From NCBI RefSeq assembly GCF_964059005.1, contig NZ_OZ060389.1, forward strand, positions 372,001-436,000: 64,000 nt of DNA, given 5' to 3'. This document shows, piece after piece, positions 57,457-64,000 of the stretch. This DNA is from Buchnera aphidicola (Thelaxes suberi) (lineage in GTDB: Bacteria; Pseudomonadota; Gammaproteobacteria; Enterobacterales; Enterobacteriaceae). Made by a program: the position numbers and the translations under genes. Each line of letters opens with the position of its first letter. Within the stretch, counting starts at the first letter, position 1. The notes beneath the pieces were generated by a model that was not told the origin of the DNA, ran no database searches, and saw only the letters and a program-made list of their open reading frames with translations.

Positions 57457-59229
57457 GTGAAATTATTTAAACAACTAACCTGGTATTTTATAAAAGAATG
57501 GAAAAGATATTCCAGTGCTATATCTTTATTAATTATAATTGCATTATTACAATTAATACCACCTAAAATAACAGGAGAATTAGTTGACATTATTGTAAAA
57601 AAAGAAATTAATAACAATCAAAAAATTATTTTTTATATCATATCACTGATAATAATCGCTTTTATTATTTATATACTCAGATGTATATGGAGAATTCTAT
57701 TATTTGGAGCCGCATATAGATTATCAATCCATCTGAGAACTAAATTTTATACTGCTTTAAGTTATAAACAACCATGTTTCTATTTTAAAAATAGAACTGG
57801 AGACCTGATGACTAAAGCAACTAATGACATTGATAAAGTAGTATTTGCTGCAGGAGAAGGAGTTTTAACATTAGTAGATTCTTTTTTTATGGGGATATCT
57901 GTATTATTCATGATGTGTCAACAAATTAGCTTTCAACTAACTTTAATTGCTTTAGCGCCTATGCCTATTATGGCTATAATCATTACTAATTATGGAAAAC
58001 AACTTCATGAAAAATTTCATGAATATCAAAAAAAATTTTCTGCATTAAATAACTATACTCAAGAATGTTTAACCAATATTAGAATGATTCGCGCTTTTGG
58101 ATTAGAAAAAGAAAAATTTTATAAGTTTGAGCAAATAGCTAAAGAAGCGGGATTAAAAAATTTAAAAACTGCTAATATAGATTCTAAATTTGATCCAGTT
58201 ATCCATGTTGCAATTGCTTTTTCTAATCTATTATCTATTGTTATAGGAAGTTGGTTTGTTTCTAATAACAAAATTTCATTTGGACAATTAACTACCTTTA
58301 TTATGTACTTGGGTTTAATGATTTGGCCTATGTTAGCTCTAGCATGGATGTTTAACATTGTAGAACGTGGAAGCGCTGCATGGGAAAGAATATCACCTAT
58401 TTTAATACATAAAAAAAATAAAATTCGTGATCACTACTTTTTTTTTGAAAAAATTTATCCTATTTTAAAACTAAAAAAAATAGAAATTAAAATAAATGAA
58501 TTTACATATTCTATACACAAAAAAATAACATTAAAAAATATTAATTTTACTATTACTAAAGGAGATATTATTGGTATTTGCGGACCAACTGGATCAGGTA
58601 AAAGTACTATAATACAATTAATACAAAGAAATTTTGAAAATTACAAAGGGGATATATTATATAATTCTATTTCTATAAAAAAATTTTCTTTAAAAGAATG
58701 GAGATCAAACTTATCAGTAGTAAACCAATCTACTTTTTTATTTTCAGATACAATTTATAAAAATATTACACTTGGAAAACCTCACGCTTCATATTCAGAA
58801 GTAAAAAAAGTAGCTAAAATAGCAAATATACATAACGATATAATAAATTTTGAAAATGGATATAATACTCAAGTAGGAGAAAAAGGTATTATGTTATCAG
58901 GTGGGCAAAAACAAAGAATTTCTATTGCTCGTGCGTTATTATTTAACAGCAATATACTTATATTAGATAATGCATTATCTGCTGTTGATGCAATAACTGA
59001 GTACAATATACTTAATAACATAAATAAATGGAAAACAAGTGATAAAACTATCATTATAGTTTCACATCGTATGAGTACTCTAAAAAGAGTAAATATAATT
59101 ATTGTAATGAAAGAAGGAGAAATTCTTCAAAAAGGTACGCATACAAATTTAATGAAAGAAAAAAATTGGTATCAGCAAACATATTTTTATCAAAAAATGG
59201 AATTATGTTCAAAAAAAGGAATATATTAA
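57457..59229 (+). CDS. mdlA: ABC transporter half-protein MdlA (multidrug-resistance-like)
   Basis: MdlA and MdlB are fused permease-ATPase half-transporters that form a heterodimeric exporter. The 590 residues (E. coli 590) start at GTG with AAGGAA upstream, giving MKLFKQLTWYF as in E. coli. Six membrane helices precede the nucleotide-binding domain, which has Walker A CGPTGSGKST, Q-loop VVNQST, signature LSGGQKQRIS and Walker B ILILDNALSAVD. The residue after the Walker B Asp, catalytic Glu in active sites and Asp in E. coli MdlA, is Asn here, so this site is probably the non-hydrolytic one. The natural substrate is unknown. Confidence 0.95.
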   Translation: MKLFKQLTWYFIKEWKRYSSAISLLIIIALLQLIPPKITGELVDIIVKKEINNNQKIIFYIISLIIIAFIIYILRCIWRILLFGAAYRLSIHLRTKFYTALSYKQPCFYFKNRTGDLMTKATNDIDKVVFAAGEGVLTLVDSFFMGISVLFMMCQQISFQLTLIALAPMPIMAIIITNYGKQLHEKFHEYQKKFSALNNYTQECLTNIRMIRAFGLEKEKFYKFEQIAKEAGLKNLKTANIDSKFDPVIHVAIAFSNLLSIVIGSWFVSNNKISFGQLTTFIMYLGLMIWPMLALAWMFNIVERGSAAWERISPILIHKKNKIRDHYFFFEKIYPILKLKKIEIKINEFTYSIHKKITLKNINFTITKGDIIGICGPTGSGKSTIIQLIQRNFENYKGDILYNSISIKKFSLKEWRSNLSVVNQSTFLFSDTIYKNITLGKPHASYSEVKKVAKIANIHNDIINFENGYNTQVGEKGIMLSGGQKQRISIARALLFNSNILILDNALSAVDAITEYNILNNINKWKTSDKTIIIVSHRMSTLKRVNIIIVMKEGEILQKGTHTNLMKEKNWYQQTYFYQKMELCSKKGIY

Positions 59230-59234
59230 TAATA

Positions 59235-61004
59235 ATGAAAAAAAAAAAGCAATTTCAAAATTTAAATTTTTGGAATACATTAAAAAGATTACTTCAATAT
59301 GGCGTAAAATGGAAAAATTTATTTTTTTACGCTTTAATGTTATTAATATTCGCTTCCTTTTGCGAGATACTGTCTCCTTTATTAATTAGTACGTTTATCA
59401 AACATACAATTTTATTAAATAAAATAAATAAAATTTTTATATTCTCCTTAATTATCAGTTTTATCATATTACAAATAGGAGCTGCATTTTTAAATTATTT
59501 AGAAAGTGTTTTAATAAATAAAATATCTGTTTATATTGTTCAAAAAATCAGAACTGAAGTTATGCAATCTGCATTAAACCAACCTATTGTTGAATTTGAT
59601 AACCAACCTATTGGTCAAATTATTGCTAAAGTAACCAGTGATACTGAAATTATCAAGGAATTATACGATACAGTTATTCCAACATTTATACGTAGTTTTA
59701 TTTTAATAGTAATAATGATTATTACAATTTTTGTATTGTCATGGAAAATGGCTTTAATTGCATCAACTATTTTTCCAATTGTTACAATTATTATGATAGT
59801 GTATCAACACTATAGCGTTCCTTTGCTACGAACTTCTAGGAATTATTTTGCTGAAATTAATAATAAATTTAACGAAGCGATTAGCGGCATGACAGTTTTA
59901 CAACAATTTAATCAAGAATATGCTTATGGAAAAAAAATTAAACAAGCGAGTTATCAACATTACTTAATTAAAATGAAAATGTTGAAACTGGATGGATTTT
60001 TATTACGTCCTTTATTAAGTTTATTAAGTTCTTTAGTATTATGCGGTTTAATGACTTTAATCAGTTTATTTCCTACTAATATATTTGAAATAAGTATGTT
60101 ATATGTTTTTATTAACTATCTAGGTCGATTAAATGAACCTTTGATTGCTATCACTAACCAACAATCAATATTACAACAAGCAATAGTTTCTGCAGAAAGA
60201 GTATTTCAATTGATAGATTCCCCAAAACAAAAATATGGAAATAATACAAGTAAAATATTAACAGGAACAATTAAAATAAAAAACTTAAATTTTTCTTATA
60301 AGCAAAATAATCATTTTGTACTAAAAAATATCAATTTTGAAATATTAGATAAAGAATTTATTGCTTTAGTTGGCCATACAGGAAGTGGTAAAACTACTTT
60401 TGCTAATATATTAATGGGGTATTATCCCTATTATGATGGCAATATTAATATTGATAGGAAATCGTTGACTTCAATTCATCCATATGTTTTAAGAAAAAAT
60501 ATATCTATAGTACAACAAGATCCAGTAATTTTTGCAGATACTATATATAATAATATTACTTTAGGACAAAATATTCCAGAAAAAAAAATATGGAATATTT
60601 TAAAAAAAATTGGTTTACTAAAACTTGTTCAAGAAATGCCAAATAAATTATCTGAAATACTAGGAGAACAAGGTAATAATTTATCCATTGGTCAAAAACA
60701 GCTAATATCATTAGCCCGAATATTAGTTATTCAACCAAAAATATTAATTTTAGATGAAGCTACTGCAAATATAGATTCTGAAACAGAATTAAATATACAG
60801 AAATCTCTTTCTGTTGTTAACCAATATTCTACTATAATAAGTATAGCTCATCGACTTTCTACAATTATTCATGCAAATAGAATTATATTTTTCTATAAAG
60901 GAGAAGTTAAAGAAGTAGGCAATCATTATGAATTAATGAAAAAAAAAGGAAAATATTGGAATATGTATAATTTACAATCTAAAAAAAATGCTTTTTTTTT
61001 ATAA
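59235..61004 (+). CDS. mdlB: ABC transporter half-protein MdlB (multidrug-resistance-like)
   Basis: MdlB is the partner of MdlA. Its nucleotide-binding domain has Walker A GHTGSGKTT, the signature LSIGQKQLISLARIL and a canonical Walker B with catalytic Glu (ILILDEATANID). The H-loop is in SIAHRLST. The ATG at 59235, five bases after the mdlA stop, gives 589 residues (E. coli 593) and places NTLKRLLQYG where E. coli has TLKRLLAYG. A longer frame starting inside mdlA is not supported. With MdlA the pair has one consensus and one degenerate ATP site, typical of heterodimeric exporters. Confidence 0.95.
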   Translation: MKKKKQFQNLNFWNTLKRLLQYGVKWKNLFFYALMLLIFASFCEILSPLLISTFIKHTILLNKINKIFIFSLIISFIILQIGAAFLNYLESVLINKISVYIVQKIRTEVMQSALNQPIVEFDNQPIGQIIAKVTSDTEIIKELYDTVIPTFIRSFILIVIMIITIFVLSWKMALIASTIFPIVTIIMIVYQHYSVPLLRTSRNYFAEINNKFNEAISGMTVLQQFNQEYAYGKKIKQASYQHYLIKMKMLKLDGFLLRPLLSLLSSLVLCGLMTLISLFPTNIFEISMLYVFINYLGRLNEPLIAITNQQSILQQAIVSAERVFQLIDSPKQKYGNNTSKILTGTIKIKNLNFSYKQNNHFVLKNINFEILDKEFIALVGHTGSGKTTFANILMGYYPYYDGNINIDRKSLTSIHPYVLRKNISIVQQDPVIFADTIYNNITLGQNIPEKKIWNILKKIGLLKLVQEMPNKLSEILGEQGNNLSIGQKQLISLARILVIQPKILILDEATANIDSETELNIQKSLSVVNQYSTIISIAHRLSTIIHANRIIFFYKGEVKEVGNHYELMKKKGKYWNMYNLQSKKNAFFL

Positions 61005-61020
61005 TATTCTATAAAAAAAA

Positions 61021-61131
61021 TTACTCTGCTAGCTACAATTATAGTACCTAAGTTTTATTGAACTGGATGCTTTCTTCCGAACCTGACCGGGTTTTTCAAA
61101 AAAAATAGAACTATAGCACTATACAGAGTAA
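61021..61131 (-). ncRNA. ffs: 4.5S RNA of the signal recognition particle
   Basis: On the minus strand this roughly 111-base gene has the conserved Ffh-binding core CCGGTCAGGTTCGGAAGAAA followed by GCATCCAG, with the GGAA tetraloop and the flanking symmetric and asymmetric loops. The ends pair as a terminal stem (TTACTCTG with CAGAGTAA). It functions with Ffh in targeting membrane proteins. It sits between mdlB and dnaX, the E. coli neighbourhood. The 5' and 3' ends are set from the terminal stem and could be a few bases off. TATATA about 15 bases upstream may be its -10. Confidence 0.95.
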
Positions 61132-61290
61132 TTTTTTATATATCAAATTATTTTTTAATTTAATAATAATCTATTAGTGATATAATATTAAATTATTTAA
61201 CTGTTGTAAACAATTAATTTTTTTTTATATAAAATATATTGTTTATTCATATGTATTTTAATAAAAAAAAGATAATCAGGAATTAATTTC

Positions 61291-62442
61291 ATGGTTTATC
61301 AAATTCTTGCGCAAAAATGGAGACCACAATCTTTTAAAGAAATAATTGGTCAAAATTTTGCTACCGTAGCATTAAAAAATAGTTTTATTTTAAATAAAGT
61401 ACATCAATCATGGATTTTTCATGGAACAAGAGGTATTGGTAAAACATCAATCGCAAGGATATTATCTAAAGCTCTTAATTGTATACAACTTATTCAAGGC
61501 GAGCCATGTCAATATTGTTTAAATTGTAAAGAAATAAAGAAAGGAAATTTTGTTGATCTCATAGAAATAGATGCAGCATCAAAAACAAAAGTAGAAGATA
61601 TTAAAGAAATATTAGAAAATATTCAATATGCTCCAATTAAAGGATTATTTAAAATATATCTAATTGATGAAGTTCATATGTTATCAAAACATAGTTTTCA
61701 TGCTTTATTAAAAATATTAGAAGAACCGCCTCATCATATTAAATTTATACTTGCTACTACTGATATTGCAAAAGTACCTAATACAATCATTTCTAGGTGT
61801 TTATGTTTTAGTTTAAAAAAACTAACAAATAATGAAATTTATGTACATTTAAAACATATTTTAAAGAAAGAAAAAATTGAATTTGAAACTAAAAGTATTC
61901 AAATAATTGCAAATCAATCAAATGGAAGTATCAGAGATGCTCTTAATATACTAGAACAAGCTATAGCATTAGGCAATGGAGTTGTATCATCCAAACAAGT
62001 AATAAATATGTTTGGTTTAATAAAAAAAGAAATAATTTTTTTTATTACAAAAACATTAATATTACAAGATTATCAATCTTTACTAAATTTTTTATATAAT
62101 AAAAAAAATTCAGAAATAAATTGGAAAAATTTATTAATAGAAATTATGCGTTTATTACATTATATGATACTTATTAAGTGTAATGTAGAAGATCAAAATA
62201 AAAATAATACTTTTATTAATAAAAAAATAGAAAAAGAAGTATTAAATTTAGCTAATCATTGTCATATAAATAAAATTCAGCTATATTATAGAGTATTAAT
62301 TGTTGGTTTAAAAGAAATACATAATGCTCCAAATTTAAAAATAGGAGCTGAAATGACGTTTTTTAGAATAATAAATATAGAAAAATCAATTTTATCTAAT
62401 ACAATCCAATGCTATACACACAATTTTTCTAATCCAATTTAA
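61291..62442 (+). CDS. dnaX: DNA polymerase III subunit DnaX, short (gamma-like) form
   Basis: DnaX forms the clamp-loader ATPase. The 383 residues include Walker A GTRGIGKT at 45-52, the zinc-binding cysteines in CQYCLNCKE, Walker B LIDEVHMLSKHSFHALLK (partly IDEVHMLSKHSFHALLK), ILEEPPHHIKFILATTD and the sensor region NQSNGSIRDALNILEQA. Compared with E. coli (tau 643, gamma 431) domains I-III are kept, but the DnaB- and alpha-binding tau domains are absent. No continuation in another frame is evident downstream. A short DnaX is what I recall for Buchnera. AGGAA precedes the ATG. Confidence 0.95.
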   Translation: MVYQILAQKWRPQSFKEIIGQNFATVALKNSFILNKVHQSWIFHGTRGIGKTSIARILSKALNCIQLIQGEPCQYCLNCKEIKKGNFVDLIEIDAASKTKVEDIKEILENIQYAPIKGLFKIYLIDEVHMLSKHSFHALLKILEEPPHHIKFILATTDIAKVPNTIISRCLCFSLKKLTNNEIYVHLKHILKKEKIEFETKSIQIIANQSNGSIRDALNILEQAIALGNGVVSSKQVINMFGLIKKEIIFFITKTLILQDYQSLLNFLYNKKNSEINWKNLLIEIMRLLHYMILIKCNVEDQNKNNTFINKKIEKEVLNLANHCHINKIQLYYRVLIVGLKEIHNAPNLKIGAEMTFFRIINIEKSILSNTIQCYTHNFSNPI

Positions 62443-62682
62443 AATATATTTTTAATTAAGGTATTGTATTTATAAAAATATAAAAAATAAATAAATATAT
62501 ATAAAAAAATAAATGAATTTAATTAATGTTTTAATAATTTTTATAAAAATATTTAAATATAAAATTAATAATTAAATAAATTTATCGCTTTATAACATTA
62601 AAAAAATTTTATTAATACTCACATAAATATAAAATTAAAAATAAAAATATTTTCAATTACTTATTAATTAAACAGGAAAATA

Positions 62683-63015
62683 ATGTTCAACTCAAATAAT
62701 TTAACTCATCTAATTCAACAAGCTCAAACAATGCAAGAAAAAATAAAAAAAGTTCAAAAAGACATAGAAAATTTAGAAATAATTGGTGAATCAGGAGCTG
62801 GATTAGTTAAAATAACTCTCTTTGGTAATCATAAATGTAAAAAAATAGAAATTGATCATTCTTTATTAATCAAAGAAGAAAAAGAGATATTAGAAGATTT
62901 AATTACAGCTGCTTTTAATGACGCTAGTCGTAGAATAACCGAAGAAAAAAATAATAGAGTTTCAAATGCTTCAAATAAATTTAACCTACCTCCAGAATTT
63001 AATTTAAACTTTTAA
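62683..63015 (+). CDS. ybaB: Nucleoid-associated protein YbaB/EbfC
   Basis: YbaB is a small dimeric DNA-binding protein. The 110 residues (E. coli 109) align throughout: LIQQAQTMQEKIKKVQ, GESGAGLVKITLFGNHKCKK, ILEDLITAAFNDASRRI and LPPEFNLNF. In E. coli the order is dnaX-ybaB-recR-htpG; recR is absent here and htpG follows after 72 bases. An ACAGGA site lies before the ATG. It is intact. Confidence 0.96.
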   Translation: MFNSNNLTHLIQQAQTMQEKIKKVQKDIENLEIIGESGAGLVKITLFGNHKCKKIEIDHSLLIKEEKEILEDLITAAFNDASRRITEEKNNRVSNASNKFNLPPEFNLNF

Positions 63016-63087
63016 TTTTAAGTTGTTATATAATTTTTAATTTAACAAAATAATCATTTTATAAAAAATAATTTTTTAAGAGAATTT

Positions 63088-64000
63088 ATGAATAACATGA
63101 ACAAAGAAATCCATCAATTTCAATCAGAAACTAAACAAGTGCTACATTTAATGATTCATTCTTTATATTCAAATAAAGAAATTTTTTTAAGAGAATTAAT
63201 TGCTAATGCATCTGATGCATTAGATAAATTAAGATTTCTTTCTAATACTAATCCTAATTTTCATTCATATAATAAAAATTTATCTATTAAAATTTCAATA
63301 TCAAAAAAAGATAATACAATTATTATTAGTGATAATGGAATAGGAATGAATAAAGAAGAAGTGATTGAAAATTTAGGAACAATTGCAAAATCAGGAACAA
63401 AAAAATTTTTGTCCTCTATAGAGCAGAATTATCAAAACAATAAACCAAATCAAATTGGACAATTTGGAGTAGGTTTTTATTCTTCATTTATTGTTGCTAA
63501 CTTTGTATCAGTACATACACGATCAGTATATAATACAGAAAAAGAGGGTATTTTTTGGACATCACATGGGACAGGTGAATTTTCTATTGAAAAAAAAGAA
63601 AAAAAAGAAATTGGAACTACTATATATTTAACCATTAAAAATGAAAACAAAGAATTTTTAGAATTATGGAAAGTAAAAAATATTATTCATAAATATTCTG
63701 AGTATGTAAGTTTTCCTATACAAATAAATAACGAAAAAAAAGAATGGGAACAAATTAATAATGTTCAAGCTATATGGTTACAAAACAAATCAGAAATTAG
63801 TGAAAAAAAATATATAGAATTTTATAAAAATATAACAAAAGATGATCATGCACCTTTAACATGGATTCATAACAAAGTTGAAGGAAATCAAGAATATACT
63901 CTTTTATTATATATTCCATCTAAATTACCAATGAATATATGGAATAAAGATAACAAATATGGAATTAAATTATATATACAAAAAATATTTATTATGGAAG
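63088..64000 (+). CDS. htpG: Chaperone HtpG (Hsp90), 5' part (truncated by window edge)
   Basis: HtpG is the bacterial Hsp90 ATPase chaperone. The first 304 codons of about 624 are visible. The GHKL ATP-binding motifs are present: LIANASDALDKLRF (Mg/ATP-binding Asn), ISDNGIGMNKEEV, GTIAKSGTKKF and GQFGVGFYSSFIVA. The middle domain begins after them (DHAPLTWIHNKVEGNQEY). The ATG at 63088 has AAGAGAA upstream; a second in-frame ATG lies three codons later. The gene continues beyond the window with no break so far. Confidence 0.96.
   Translation, partial: MNNMNKEIHQFQSETKQVLHLMIHSLYSNKEIFLRELIANASDALDKLRFLSNTNPNFHSYNKNLSIKISISKKDNTIIISDNGIGMNKEEVIENLGTIAKSGTKKFLSSIEQNYQNNKPNQIGQFGVGFYSSFIVANFVSVHTRSVYNTEKEGIFWTSHGTGEFSIEKKEKKEIGTTIYLTIKNENKEFLELWKVKNIIHKYSEYVSFPIQINNEKKEWEQINNVQAIWLQNKSEISEKKYIEFYKNITKDDHAPLTWIHNKVEGNQEYTLLLYIPSKLPMNIWNKDNKYGIKLYIQKIFIME

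Noticed and set aside
59166..59234. Upstream extension of mdlB into mdlA
   Set aside because: The added residues have no counterpart in E. coli MdlB; ATG 59235 gives the expected N-terminus.

Overview
The window looks like chromosome of Buchnera aphidicola or a very close gammaproteobacterial aphid endosymbiont. It is extremely A+T-rich, with A- and T-ending codons, Lys/Asn/Ile-rich proteins and many homopolymer runs. Almost every gene is a recognisable shortened-spacer orthologue of an Escherichia coli gene in a collapsed E. coli-like order. There are no insertion sequences, prophage, CRISPR arrays, toxin modules or obvious foreign genes.

Layout: 1-6368 (minus) is one sulfate-assimilation operon, cysJ-cysI-cysH-cysG-cysD, with cysD cut by the window edge. 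6842-9561 is polA, broken into a 5'-nuclease ORF and a separate polymerase ORF. Then come engB (minus), typA, gmk and ygfZ (minus), prfB with its programmed +1 frameshift, lysS, lysA, lgt, miaB, ybeY, corC, leuS, holA, nadD, tusA, asd (minus), yhgN, pgk-fba-mscS, recC-recB-recD, argA (minus) and initiator tRNA-fMet (minus). Next are ribH-ribD-nusB, tusE, cyoABCDE (minus), bolA, tig-clpP-clpX-lon, a 57-residue remnant of ppiD, mdlA-mdlB, 4.5S RNA ffs (minus), dnaX, ybaB and the 5' part of htpG.

Functions: sulfate reduction to sulfide (cys genes), lysine synthesis (asd, lysA), arginine synthesis (argA) and riboflavin synthesis (ribH, ribD) are nutritional provisioning steps. cyoABCDE gives a quinol oxidase; pgk and fba are glycolytic. 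tig, clpP, clpX, lon, htpG and the 4.5S RNA form a protein folding, targeting and turnover set. tusA, tusE, miaB, ybeY and ygfZ serve tRNA and rRNA maturation or Fe-S maintenance. RecBCD, HolA, DnaX and the PolA pieces are replication and repair parts.

Genes present between the E. coli equivalents but absent here include ptrA (between recC and recB), lptE (leuS-holA), ybeZ (miaB-ybeY), hupB (lon-ppiD) and recR (after ybaB). I saw no previously undescribed multi-gene system. The most interesting items are reductive-evolution intermediates: polA split through its dead proofreading domain beside an A15 run that could be bridged by polymerase slippage, the ppiD membrane-anchor remnant between lon and mdlA, and a 26-A run just upstream of lgt. 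All identifications were made by reading translations against remembered E. coli proteins; no search was run.
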